A DNA stretch of 64,000 bases from Lingula anatina. Its lineage: Eukaryota; Brachiopoda; Lingulata; Lingulida; Lingulidae. The notes below the pieces were generated by a model. That model was not told where the DNA came from. It was given only the letters and a program-made list of their open reading frames with translations, and made no database searches. The first letter of the stretch is position 1. The number at the start of each line of letters is the position of its first letter. The position numbers were made by a program, and so were the translations under genes. The stretch is from the NCBI RefSeq assembly GCF_001039355.2, contig NW_019775415.1, positions 1 through 64,000 of the forward strand, given 5' to 3'. Shown one piece after another: positions 1-15,200 of this stretch.

Positions 1-201
1 CTTAAGTCGAAACTTTAACAAATGCTGAAAATAATTAACTTTGTTGGTCAAAAAAGGCATATGTTAGATTTAACTTCCAATAATTTAACCATAAAACATT
101 TATTAAAAGTCAATGTGTGCAAAGAATAAAAAACAGTCTGTAGGTAAAGGCAAAACTGAAAAGAGTCACTGACACAGCATGAACCTTGAGTAATATCTCA
201 C

Positions 202-2464
<2,263 letters not shown>

Positions 2465-2746
2465 TTTTGATTGGACTATTCCACAACAAAAGTCACGTGA
2501 GTATAGGTATTGTCCAATGCAAGGGGATGTCTTATACGAGATTTTCAAAATCACTACAGTCAATAAAGTTTTAATCGATATTTTAATATATTTAGGTTGT
2601 GTAAACCATTTAATGCTATGATAATTTTTACCATTTTGTTTATTAGATCATTAATAATAACAAATGTTTTTATTTGTTTTGAAGAGTTGGCCTTTGTAAA
2701 TTGATCATTCCTACTTTTACTTTATCCACTGTAGTGGCCAGACAAG
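2465..2746. promoter_or_regulatory. Head-to-head promoter shared by PCGF6-like gene and NOP56
   Basis: About 280 bases separate the two divergent start codons. The interval contains a palindromic E-box TCACGTGA (2493-2500), an inverted CCAAT box (ATTGG, 2470-2474) and a forward CCAAT (2514-2518). The NOP56 start lies in CAAGATGGTGG, which resembles a YY1 site (consensus CAAGATGGC). CACGTG is the MYC/MAX and MiT/TFE-type site, and NOP56 is a known MYC target in vertebrates. That these sites act here is inference. Confidence 0.5.
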
Positions 2747-5700
2747 ATGGTGGTAAGTGTGGTCCACGTGCAGCGCAGTAGATAACTTATACTCAAATTT
2801 ATGTTCAAGAAGTTGACGAATTAAAGTTACTGCTAGTTAGAATGGGTGGTTTGTGTAAAGTGTAATGATATTTCTGTATTATTCATCTTGTAATCCATGC
2901 CTTTTGATTAGGTCCAAATTTACATCTGAAGGTCGAGCATGTGCGTTGTCCTTTGCCGAAGCCAAAAATTAAAAACCTGTTCACATGATCATACATCTGG
3001 ATCTCAGTAATAGTACACTGAATTTCTATGATGCCGCTTGTAAATTTTATTTTTGAGAATCAAGAGTTTTTGCGATCTACTGCAGTTTTGCACGATTTCA
3101 CTGTATTCAGTTGAAAGATGGACAAACACGGGATGTTTATTGTTGTTGGGGGGGGGGGGGGGGGGTTGATCAACACATCTTTTCTGAATAGATTTTATGC
3201 ACAGTCAACTTAAAAAGCTACCAGATTGGCTCCTGTATATGTAGGTGGTATGAAAGATTTGAAGAACTGCCTACAAAATTACTTACAGTATTTTGTTCTG
3301 GGGTTGTGTTATAATTTTGAAATAGGGTTGTGATTGTTTGAGGGGCATTAGCACAGAGAATATGAATAGGAAAGGAAAATTCATGCCACATGATTCCCCC
3401 TATACACACTGCAAACAATGTTTATAATTCATAACAGAATTTTAGAATTTAACAGACATATGAGCTTTTTCTGCGGAAAAGTGGAATTCCGCATTTTTTA
3501 ATTCAATTCTGATGGTTCTAGAGATTCGTCAAGGTTAGGTGTTGGGTCCCAGGATAAATGTTCAGAGTTTTTTTTTTTTTATAAACCTAGGCTCATGTCT
3601 GATTTAAAGAGCCCCTGCATTTGCACAAGAATTGAATATTTCATTTTTAGGCCCAAACACTCCATGTGCTCTTTGAGCATGCCTCTGGGTATGGACTGTT
3701 CAGAGTGACAGAGTTTGAAGAGGTGGGGATGATGATTCCCCAAGTGGAACAAAGTGTCACAGACCTCAGTCGCTTCAATTCCATCGTTAAACTAGTAGCA
3801 TTCTCACCATTCAAGAGTGGACACAACGCTTTGGACAACATAAACAGTATATCTGAAGGTATGTTGTGCATGCACATCATTTGCACTTTTTTCTATTTTT
3901 TATGTAACATTTTACATCCTGATATTCCAGGTATTTTAAAACATACTTGTACGTAACTGGGTTTGCTTTGGCAGTTACTTTTATATAAATTGCAGTCTTT
4001 CAGAGTGAATTTATTTTTGTAATGATGCAAGCATTGCCAAACAAAGTCTTCCTGCTTATCATGCAAGTATTGTCCAAAACATGTTCTTTTCTTTTATATA
4101 GATAAAATTTATCATTGGTAAAGGTACTCTTCAAATTGGTGTTGTCAGGTATATATTCTGTGTATTCCACATTTCAGGCGTACTTCATGATGATTTACAC
4201 CTATTCCTTGAGACAAACTTTCCAAAGCCTGGCAAGAAGGAGAAGTGCATTCTGGGAGTTGGGGATTCCAAGATAGGAGCAGCTATCCAAGAACAGCTAG
4301 GCATCAGCTGCCAGCACACTGGGGTAGTGCCGGAAATTATTAGAGGTATAGTGAACATGAATGAAGATATTTGCACTAATAATATTATAATTTTCTGTGG
4401 TTCCTGGGCCTGGCATTTAGCTTCATAAATCTGCAGTTTATTACAGTTTTGTTCACAGGGCCATATGTTGGCCACTTGGGGCTGAGATTGTGATAAGATG
4501 CAGGATGAGGGAAGCTGGAGGAAGGTTGAGGGTACAGGTGACATACAAAAGCATGACATAATTGACCTGATATCTTTTGCATTTTTAAGAGAAATTATTA
4601 AAACATTTTTTTACTCCAAACTGGTTTATTTCTGCATAGAAAAATTTTACGTAGTGAAAATAGGTAGCTTCACTTTGTAGGTTTTTTCAGGGAACCTCCT
4701 TATGTAATGTGGTTATTGCAATTTTAAATTAATCTTCAAAAGATTCATAAATATTTTTTTTTTAATTTTTCATGTTACCTGTTATTATTAGCCTTCATTT
4801 AAACTAAAGTTTTTCAAAGCAGAATTGATGGATCATGAATTAATGGATGATTAACCATGGAAGTAAAGCCGGTAATGTCGTAGTAGAACATTTTGCTTTC
4901 ATTTATCTTAATACCTTATGTTGTCATCATGGTTTTCTTGTTCAGGCATCAGAGTTCACTTTCACAACATGGTGAAAGGGCTGACAGCCACCTCATCCCT
5001 GAAAGCCCAGCTTGGTCTGGGCCATAGCTACTCCAGAGCTAAAGTGAAGTTCAATGTGAACAGACAGGACAACATGATTATACAGAGTATTTGCTTGCTG
5101 GATCAGCTGGACAAAGATATCAACACATTTTCAATGAGAATAAGGTAAGTTTTTGGATGTTAAAAAAGTCTTTGATGAAGAGCTGCAGAATGAAAAGAAT
5201 GTCTGTTTTAAAAGTGTATTTCAAAAGGTGTTGCTTTTTGCAAAGTTTGCTGCGTTTTTGTCAGAATTTTTTTTTACCATAACAGTCTTCTGGTAATTAA
5301 AGATTTGGTAACAGATTGATAAACAATGCACTGACTTCAAATTTATGGCAATAAAGTCTTTTTGTCTGTGATCATGCATCAGTTGGCCACTATGTTTCTT
5401 CATACAGTTTACTTTGCATCAATTTTGATTCATTAAAAATTTCCAGAGAATGGTATTCCTACCATTTCCCAGAGCTGGTGAAGATTGTGAATGACAACTA
5501 CATGTTTGCCCGTGTGGCCAAGTACATCAAGAACAGGAAGGAGTTCACAGAAGATATGGTCGAGGGACTAGAGGAGATTGTTATGGATGCTGCCAAGGCA
5601 AAGGCCATAATAGATGCCAGCAAGTCTTCAATGGGTGAGTGTTATCAGGCATTTAGGAAACTCTCCAAGGGCATTGTTTATTCATTTTAAATTGATTGAT

Positions 5701-8356
5701 TCATAGCTTGGTTGGTAGCATTTAAGCTCTTACATACCATTGTTAAATGATTAATGGAATGGATTGCAGCTGATGTTTGACCCATTGTTTTACATGTGTT
5801 CCAGCAGTATAATCGGCATGTTATGAATAGAGTGGCCAAAAAAAAAAAAAATCAGAGAATTACATTAGAACAATTGGAAAAGCTTGGTTTATTTGTCATA
5901 TACAATTTGTAATTACCTTTCAGGAATGGACATCTCCCCTATTGACCTGATCAACATTCAGAGATTTGCTGACCGTGTCATAGCACTGGCTGACTACAGG
6001 AAGAGTTTGTTTGAATACCTGCAAAGCAAGATGCATGCAGTTGCCCCCAACCTGGCAGCTCTCATTGGAGAGCAGGTAAGGCACATCGTGACAGATAGAA
6101 AAGAGTAGTCGAAGAAGTTAAGAGAACATAAAGTTTGAAGTTTAGGCTCATGTTGGCATATTGACTTATCTACTTTAGTTGTTTGGTGACAATTTACTTT
6201 GACTTATGAAAAAAAGCTTTGTAGATATTGTTTACTCAAAAAGTTAAATTTTGGCCAAAATTTTTAGTTGTTTGCCAAAAGCAATTTCTCATAGGGAAAG
6301 GGTCCAGTATTGCTTTGGTGAAGCTTTTAGTTTCTGTTTCTATTCAACTAGGTTGGAGCTCGACTCATCTCTCATGCTGGCAGTCTTACCAGCCTGGCCA
6401 AGTACCCAGCCTCCACTGTACAGATCCTGGGAGCTGAGAAAGCTCTCTTCAGGTATGTAACATCTTATTCGTTAACTTCACGGTCAATTTTTTTTTTTTT
6501 TTTTTTTTTTTTGTTATGTTTCAGTCACTGCATTGCCAGAAAGAGATGTCTTTCCAGTTTGTTACCATCTAAGTAACAATTCAGCAGTAATTTTTTGGTT
6601 GTGAATTAAAACCATCTGTCCAATATGGCTTTAACACATACGAATCACTGAAATATCAGAAAGATAAGTCTTTCTTTGAATGGTTGATGTACAGTCTGCT
6701 AGACACCTATGACTTGTCATACAACTAAGGACTGTTTTGAGGTTGAAGAATTTTTACATATTTCATATCCAACATTTTACTTTTTCTCAGAGCCCTGAAA
6801 ACAAGAGGCAACACACCTAAATATGGTTTGATATTCCATTCAACATTCATTGGGCGAGCTGGGGCCAAGAACAAAGGCAGGATCTCCCGATACCTTGCCA
6901 ACAAGTGCTCTATTGCATCCAGACTAGACTGCTTCTCTGGTAAGTGGCATGTTTTTCTTTTTTTTTTTTTTTTACCTTAAGCAGCCCCAAGCAAATTCTT
7001 TCTGCTTTTTGTTATTACACAAAATCACATTTTTTTCCTTAAAATTTTCAGTTTGTTATAATGTGCATTTAATTTCATTCCATAATTATTTCAAGTTCAT
7101 GGTAATTATTTATCAAATAAAAGACATTGGAGGGGGTATTAATCCAATATTCATAAAATTGTCAAGGTTTTTACCCATAAGGTCTGTAGGTTGCAGATTT
7201 AAACTACGATGTTTTAACATTTTGTAAATTGAGGCCATTCCCACTACAGAGTGTGGTATGTCCAGACCTGAGAAGGTTTATCAGAGTTTTATATCTGTAT
7301 GATAGAGAGAAGGGCAGCATACAAAGTGGTTGTTCAGTGAAAGTTAATTGTGTTCATTTGTCTATTTTTCAGAGGTTCCAACATCAGTGTTTGGTGATCA
7401 CTTAAGAGAGCAGGTAGAAGATAGACTGAAGTTCTATGAAACTGGAGATGCACCCAAGAAGAACATTGATGTCATGAAAGTGGCAATAGAAGAGGTAAAC
7501 TTAGTCCTGTGGTAAAGACAAACGGAATCAAGGAGTAGAGCTATTGTTTATATCGCACGTTGTTGTTGGAATAGTTTGTCAAAGCCTTAAATTAAATTGC
7601 TATGTTATGATAATGAAATAATACTTCCCTTTTCTTCTCGTCTTGGCTTCTTACTAAAATTATATATCAAAGTATTAAAGCTCCTGGTCAAGACTCAAAA
7701 TTGTACAGGCTTTTTTGTCATCTTTTGGGCATCCTAAACAAGTCTGGCGTTAATGTTGATGTAATTCTTTATTGGTGGTAAACGGGGAAGCTCTGCCCTC
7801 TATGTCTGATGATAGAGTTATTTCTGGTCATCAGATACCAGATGGGAATGGAAAGTAACAGCTACCAGCCATAAACAGACTTGTGTTCTAGACAGGGACA
7901 TTGATTGACAGTTATGATATGTAATCAAAAAGCTTTCTCTTTACATTAAATCATTACTTATGTGATAAACTATTAAATGATCATTTTCTTCTGTAGGCAA
8001 AAGAGGCCTCGGCAAAGGCCCTGAAGAAGGAAAGGAAGAAGAAAAAGAAAGAAAAGAAGGAGAAGAAACGACTGTCTGAAGCAGGAAACACCACGACAGA
8101 ACTTGATGACAGCACAGTTGCTGAGGAGCCCCAGTCTGAGAAAAAGAAGAAAAAGAAAAAGCAGACGGAGGAAACCGTTACTAATGATCAGCCTGTTGCC
8201 ATGGAAACTGAGGAAACTCCAAAGGAGAAGAAGAAAAAGAAAAAGAGATCAATGGCAGAAATGGAAAGCCCTGGGGAGGCAGATGTTTCGGCTGCTATGG
8301 AAACTGATGAAACTCCTAAGAAAAAGAAGAAGAAGAAAAAGAAGGATGGCGATTAA
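2747..8356 (+). CDS. NOP56: Nucleolar protein 56 (Nop56), box C/D snoRNP core protein
   Basis: Nop56 is a core protein of box C/D snoRNPs, which 2'-O-methylate rRNA in the nucleolus with fibrillarin, Nop58 and SNU13. Coding exons are 2747-2752, 3651-3858, 4178-4345, 4946-5144, 5447-5634, 5924-6075, 6352-6452, 6791-6939, 7373-7494 and 7997-8356, giving 550 residues. The N-terminal NOP5NT domain starts with [14 protein letters not shown] coiled-coil/NOSIC region follows ([39 protein letters not shown]). The Nop domain carries the near-invariant block [20 protein letters not shown] and [20 protein letters not shown]. The tail from about residue 432 is the usual KKE/D-rich low-complexity region, with four lysine clusters. 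The first coding exon holds only Met-Val (ATGGTG) before the donor GTAAGT. Length and order match animal Nop56; Nop58 is excluded by the N-terminus and the Nop-domain sequence. Confidence 0.97.
3438..3565. repeat. Short dispersed repeat copy in NOP56 intron 1
   Basis: A segment with GAGCTTTTTCTGCGG, GGAATTCCGCATTTTTTAAT and GATGGTTCTAGAGATTCGT recurs, diverged, at about 10308-10375. The second copy lies inside the composite repeat and is followed by a G-run, so this looks like a fragment of the same dispersed family. An 18-base G-run lies nearby at 3148-3165. Confidence 0.55.
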
Positions 8357-9349
8357 ATTTAAGAGACATGTTATTACAGTACCTATAGGGCGAGTTACCA
8401 GTGAAACTTTCATTATATGTAGATACATCCACCTCTGGGGGTACTGTTGCTCAATGCCATCACATTAACAGATAAACATGCGGCCTCCTCCGAGAATGTT
8501 GGAAACGAGTAGGCGTGTTAATCTGCATGCATTCAGTGAGATTCCACACTGAGTTAAATCGATCTACATAGAACGATAGTTTTATTGGGAAGGCGCCCAT
8601 TGTGGTGAAAAAGCAAGATTTGCAGACTTAAAACATTCACAGAACTTTAAGCAAACTGCTGATGGAAGACTAGGAAGACCTAGAAAGTGAACATAATATT
8701 TACATATATAATAACATATATATGCAGATATGGCTTGAGATAGAACAGTCAGAGGAATCTGATATATGCTATACATCACCGGGTTATAAATGAAAAAAAA
8801 ATGATGGGAACAATTATATGTTTAAACATACAACATTATATTTTGAAAGGCAGAAGTCTCAACGAGTGTTTTATTAAGCAACATTTTTTGTTCCAAAAGG
8901 CAAAGTGCTACACATGCATTTGTATTGTAAACAACTCGATTTTTAAGAGCTCATATGGAATAGCATGGAAGATGGATTGTAAGAGAGCAGAGTCTTGGAA
9001 GATTGAATTAAATAGTATTTTAGACAGTATTTGTGTTCTTTGGTTGTGATAGTATATTCTATAAAGGCTTTTTGTCTAAGGACACATGGCAGTGCAGACA
9101 AATGCCCATTTGCTGTACAGAATAGTTTTTTAGCACCACTGGCAAATTTTAAAAGGTACAAAGGTGGAATGTTTCCCAGCTCTGATATTTAATTGGCAGC
9201 ACCTGTCCCACTTGGTCCACGGGAACTGCTGTATCAGTACAGGTATCTCTTGTTTAGATATTGNATGAGGGTAACTTTGAATTTCCATGGGCATGACGAA
9301 CTTAATATTCTTGTTACTTGCAGTCCATAATTAAAGATATGCTGCTATG
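8357..9349. other. NOP56 3' flank, no other gene seen
   Basis: The region contains the NOP56 3' UTR and AT-rich sequence with scattered short open frames that show no codon bias or recognisable family. An ambiguous base (n) occurs at 9264. Confidence 0.5.
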
Positions 9350-11335
9350 TAATATTGCATCAAAATTGAAGAAAACTCAATTTTGAAGTTATACGTAGTC
9401 ATAGTAATAGTCATAGTTTTGCCATCATAATGACCATTAAAGGAAAACCATGTAACTTACTCTTCTCACACTTACAGAAAGAAACAAAGAAACATAGGAC
9501 AAAAATACAGCTTCATTTGGAAAACCATTCTGATTGGTTAATTTTTCTGGAAGTTAAACATGTTACTTATGATCCTCAAAGTTACTGAAAAAGATGCATA
9601 TGACCGACAGCCTGAGTTGGAAAATCAGTCTGATTGCATTTCTTTCCGGTAGCAATGCAGTTTTTCACATGTTGGCTTTTTTTTTTCATTTTTCACATAT
9701 TGGCGTTTGCAATGTGACCTTATTATGAAAAATCTGTGTCTGTACATAACGAGGGGATCATAGCCGCACGGTTGGGGATGCAAAAATGAAAAATCATATT
9801 TGCGGAGCAAGTCAAAGGTAAACTTGTATCTGTACCATTTTAATGTTTGTCCTGATTTGTGCATTTGTTTTAATTTGACAAGATTCATATTATACAGCAA
9901 TTTTTATGTACAGATATAGATGTGTCTGTACACATAGCCATCACCATCATTATCGTACACTCTCAGGGATAACACGATAAATGGAAAACCGTTTTACCTT
10001 TTTGTCTAATGAACCTGATGAATATTCATAAAATTGAAGTCGAGTTAAAAAATCTGCGTGATTGGGCCATTTTTCAAAAGTTTTGCTTTTTTTTCAGCAT
10101 ATATGCTATACTGATAACATGTCAAAGAAAACTGATAGGCCTGTTGTCTGCAATCTCAAAAAAGTAATAAATTTGACTGAAAATAAGCTTGATTGGACCA
10201 TTTTTCCAAAAGTTTTGCTGTTTATTTAGCTTTACAGATAACGTGAAAACTGTGTCATATTTTGCTTTCATACTTGCAGGATCAATTCAAAGGACTAATA
10301 ACAGAGATGAGCTTTTTCCGTGGAATTCCGTGTTTTTAATTCAATTTTGATGGTTCCCGAGATTCGTTAGCAATAAGATCTGGGGGGGGGGGGGGGGGGG
10401 GGGGATATACAGATCAAGTTCGAAAAGTAATCTTGATTTAATTGGTTTAGTTTTGATGAAGTAATGCCCCTTTTTTGCATATTAGTAGTTTTTCCTCATA
10501 ATCAGATTCAATTCTTAGGCATTTTATTGTTAAGCATAATGTATTATTGCATGAGAATTCGCAGTTACTTATTTTGTGCATAATTTTTTAGGAGTGGAAA
10601 ACTGTTTTACTTATCATTTTTTTAAAACTTAAAAGAATGATTCTTAGCTCAATATAGCTCAAATTGTAAAACCAGCTTGTTTGTATAAAATTTTGTGAAA
10701 TTTTCATTTTTCCATTTCTGGCATTTTCAACACACAAAGGGCACTTGCTCCTTCATTGTTTGCGTCGTGCGTCTTGGACCACGCACGTCTCACTTGCGTA
10801 CTCTTTGCGAGGGGGGCAAGTTACGAAATTTCGTAAGAAGGACTTGCGTGGGACGTGAGATTCTGCGCAAAATTTAGACGCAAACAGCCCGTAAGAGCCC
10901 GCACGGCTGGTTGTGCCCGAGGCTTTAGCTAGAGCGTGAACTACTCTCTTACCACAAGGTGCGCTAGTAGTCTGTTACAAAATTATTGCATGGCACACTT
11001 AAATTTTGTATACTATATTAGAAGCTATTAGAAGCATCAGAGGGCAAGGGTGAACTTGGTGAATAGCTTCAGAGTGCGTCGGCAACAGAACGTATACGAT
11101 AAGTGGAAAACCGTTTTACCTTTTGACTTGAAACTTACAGAACTGATGAATATTCATAATACGCAGGTCGAATTCGAAAATCAGCATGATCGGGCCATTT
11201 TCCAAAGTTATGCTGTTTTCTTGACTTTTTTCAGCATCTATGCAACACCTATAACACGATAAGTGGTAAACTGTTTTACCTTTTGGTTTGAAACTTACAG
11301 AACTGATGGATATTCATCAAACGCAGGCCACCCTT
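9350..11335. mobile_element. Composite interspersed repeat with internal tandem units (copy 1)
   Basis: Two kinds of unit recur. A ~165-base unit (ACACGATAAATGGAAAACCG, TTTTACCTTTT, GATGAATATTCATAA, GGGCCATTTTTCAAAAGTT) appears at about 9970-10125, 10140-10280, 11092-11260 and 11255-11330. A ~330-base unit (with GGAAAACCATTCTGATTGG and TTAAAGGAAAACCATGTAAC) appears at about 9350-9600 and 9600-9720, with a fragment at 10595-10725. Both units are present in reverse complement at 56460-57970. A palindromic stretch around GATGTGTCTGTACA at about 9910-9945 precedes the first 165-base units and also occurs at the other locus. There is no transposase, so the element is non-autonomous. The layout recalls bivalve pearl or Helitron-like elements with internal ~160-base tandem repeats; that class assignment is inference. 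Confidence 0.7.
10382..10404. repeat. Poly-G run
   Basis: An uninterrupted run of 23 G. Other G- or C-runs of 14-18 bases occur at 3148, 14975, 35129 and 53693. Confidence 0.95.
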
Positions 11336-12286
11336 ACGACATTTAGATCTAATTCTTTGCAATTATACGCGAAGTTCATTGATTATTTTTCATACCAGAA
11401 AGGCACAGTAGCGCCATGTTTAGGTATTTATGTCAAACATTAGTAACACTTACGATTGCGGTGCGACAAGTAATAAAAGCCGACAGAATTTATCCAAGGA
11501 TTCTTTTCAAAAAGTTATGTCTAACTGCAATCTTCTATTGCACAGCAATTCATATTCAACCACCATAGGAACTATTGAGTTAGTACTACCTGCATTTCTC
11601 AACATTTTGCAGCTCTTTTGTTTTAAATAAAAATTGTTTTCAAATCGCAAAAATTAGATTTATTCCTTCGGATGAAGCATTGTACATTTGAATGACAGGA
11701 TTGCATCATTGTAGAATGCAATAATAGCAATTACAGAGCAAGTTTCGAACAAGAGAGAAAAAGAAGAAAAGGGAGATCGAGAGAGCGAGATTGTAGGAAA
11801 ATATCTTTTTAACACTAAGTTTTCTTACATGAGTATTATAATCTAATAATATGAAGTCACAGTTACAAAATTAAATAAATTTGCATATAATGTAGAAAAC
11901 AACCATCCACATGCCACGACCAGTCATTACTTTAAGCACCTAACTACAGGCATAAATCAAGGCACAAAAATATTCCCTCCATTCAAGAACGTGAAAGCAC
12001 ACCAGCCATTTTTTTTTCAAAAATAACGCTTATTCGTGGTATAAGGCTCCATAAACTAAGGTTTCGTTTCTTCAAATCAAGATTCACTAAAACATTATCT
12101 AGAGTACGCATTAAGCGTCAGGGTGCCCTGCACCCGCTATCCGTACTGAAATCATTTTTTGTTGGAAGACACAGAGCGCATTGTGATTTGCTGGGATCCC
12201 AACTACCACAATCAATGCCGTTAAGAGCCCCAACTATCGCAAGCACCGTCATTAAGCAGTTAAAGTCAGACGAAAGCAGCGACACT
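11336..12286. other. Flank between repeat cluster and minus-strand gene
   Basis: AT-rich sequence with no recognisable gene. A minus-strand AATAAA near 11658 could be the poly(A) signal of the gene ending at 12287. A purine-rich stretch lies near 11755-11790. Confidence 0.35.
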
Positions 12287-15200
12287 TCAACTGGGCTGCA
12301 CATGGGCCCGTATCGAAAATGATCGTTTTTCACACGTCATGTTTTTCTCCTGAAAGTCCACAACGTCACCTATGTCAATGTCCTCCTCGTAAACGTCTGC
12401 AAGGATGGTCGAGTGCAAATCCTCATCCACACCCTGGTCTTTCTTCGCCGTGGCAACAGCACCGTGGATGTTGTATACAGAATGGAAGATCCCGAGGATA
12501 TCTCCTGGTTTTACTTGAATTCTCTCTGAGGGATCTATGGGGACGACTTGATGGCCGTCCACTGAGTCACTAGGTGGGAGCTCCGTGTAGCCGACCAGCA
12601 TGTAACAGTGCGGTCCGTTCTCCGCTACGCGGCGCCATACGCAGGCATAGGGAGTTATGACACTGTCTCTACGGAAATACTCCCAGCTTAAGATGGTCCC
12701 CTCGCAAGGGAAAATGTAGCTGAGTAGTACGTACGCCTTGTTTTCCCCAGCCTCTGGGAGGAATTCTGCTTTCCTCCCTACTACGACCTTCTTCTCTGAA
12801 ATGTGGAAGTGGAATCGGTTACGTTGTTAAAATGCTTAAGATATTAATAACCGATAGAAAACACCTTTGATAACTCTTTATATATCAACATTTCAATGTC
12901 AAATTTAAATCCTGTTTTTATCGATTAACTAAAATGGGTATATATCGCTAAAACGTTTTTGAACGGTAACAGTATCCAATTACAGCATTTTCTCTGGAAA
13001 ACGAAATGCAAATGATAAAAATGTTGCACTTTTCCATCAAACGTGTACAAATTTTTGTGGAGCCAATCCATATATGCACACTTAACGTAGAAAAGAAATA
13101 TCAAAACGTCCAAAAAGATCTTTTTCAACTATAATCAATTGCAATGGCGCCTGAAGTTAAGTGCACGCAATTTTACGTCGATATCGCCCGTCTAATGTGG
13201 TGCTTTTCTTTCAGATCCTCCGCTACCCGGAGACTTCACTCGACTCAGATTCCTTTGCTTGTTAGCATTCTAGTCATTTGTTCAGAAGCGGTGGAGTTAC
13301 ATTTATAAGTCTCTCTGCCCACTAGGAAGAACGCAAAACGACCGTTCGCGTACTGTTGAGTAGTAACCGTAGACCTAACTAATATGTAAAGCTGGTATAA
13401 TTATGCCACACCTGACTAAATTAAAATCAGACACATAAATTCTTAAGGCAGAATCTCTGACTTGCAACTTAATTATGGGCGGGACAACAAAGGGATAAGA
13501 TTTGGTCCCTATGGTTAGAAATTGTGTCGAACCTAGTAAAATCGCCACAATATTTGATGGCAAATGGCCCACAAAATAAAAATAGTCACGTTTGAACAAA
13601 CAGAGGACGAGTCTAAACTGGCCTGTATCAATGACGGGCTTTTTACCATCTGGCTGAAACTATATGAAATTGTTAAAAGCACAGATACGGCTGCCCAAAA
13701 CTCTTGAGCAATTAGGTATAATTGAACTCTAATGCACAACAACAGTGCAGTCGGGATGTTCTAGCTGTACTCTAGGGAAGGAAGCTTTTGCAACATGCAA
13801 TAGATGTTCAATACCAAGGCGTACGATAACCACTATCATAAGCATGGCAATTATTGTCAACAAATGACGGCAATTTCAAAAAAAAAAATCTTTTATATGG
13901 TTCGGTAGAAAAAAACATTTGTCAGTTGTAAGACAAGTGTTGGTTGAACATACATAATATATAGCCTCATAAAACTCTACCAGGAAAAAGGGGGTTATCA
14001 CAACAGCGTCATAAATACAGCCTCCTTATTTCAGGATGCATAATTGGCTTCCATTTGCGCAAACTGATCAGCCTTTAGGTGAAACCCTTCCCAATAACCT
14101 TTTTTTCTTCCTAAATGTGTTTTCGGCGTTACCTAAAGGCCATCATGTGTGTATATGTACAAGTCCATTAATCTACAGATTGATAAGAATATGCCTGGAT
14201 CGTGTCATAGAACCACTCAAGGCTTTTTTCTTCGTCCTTAAAACAAAAGCCCAATGTTAGACCTACTTAAATGTTCTCTATACCGCCCACCCTGAGTGCA
14301 GCGGTACTCACGGTTTCTCCGGGGTTTTGTCAGTATTCCACTCCTGTTACTGCGAGTGCTTTGCTACTATATCTTCAGGGTGCACTTTCCAATACCCAGC
14401 ACGAAAATCGATGGCAATAACACTGGGGAAAGAATGGCTGAAGAATCATAACAGCAGGAAACCACTCCAGTAAATCATGCATAGCAACAATCAAATAGCG
14501 ACAAAAACAAAGTGGATACAAGAACATCCTACTCTAAACAACGGTGGTAATGAACGACGCGCTAGCTACCTATTGTGCCTTCTTTTTCAATAAAAATGTC
14601 TTCAGTGAAAAGAATTTGAATAACATTTATATCCCGATAAACCCATTATGGAATTTCATTTATACAAGACAAAATAAGAGAACATACACGTATACATACA
14701 TGTATATGAATTCCTTGGGTATAACATTTATTAAAGAGTTTGTTGTTGAAAAAGATGGCGAAACCTGGTTGTCTCGAATTGGGGCATAACTGAGGTTGGA
14801 CACCTGGCCCGATGATCGATTATGACAGCTCTTTTTAAGTCTTGCCACTGGGTCTTACTCGATGTGGTCAATATATGCGTAATATCTCCAGTTAAATTCA
14901 GATATGTTTAATATCTCCAGGCAGCTATCTAGTAATCATTATTTATCTGAGTCCACAATAGCTTTAACGACGTTGGGGGGGGGGGGGGGTAATTTGTTCC
15001 CGTGAAAACAATTTCTTGTGGGCGTTGGGGAGGGGTATAATTTGTTCCCGTGAAGACAATTTCGCGTGGGCGTCATTTCTATTATGTTTCTGTTTTCTTA
15101 TATTTATATACTTTAAAAGGCATTTTGAGGTCGGTGAAGAGGAAGTTGAACGTGATTAGAGACAGCATTAAATGGCAGTGATGAAATATAGTGACACCAT

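Noticed and set aside
8103-8468. Lysine/arginine-rich 121-codon frame
   Set aside because: It is the shifted frame of the NOP56 lysine-rich last exon; the true frame ends at 8356.
9264-9264. Ambiguous base n
   Set aside because: A sequencing or assembly ambiguity in non-coding flank; no biological meaning.
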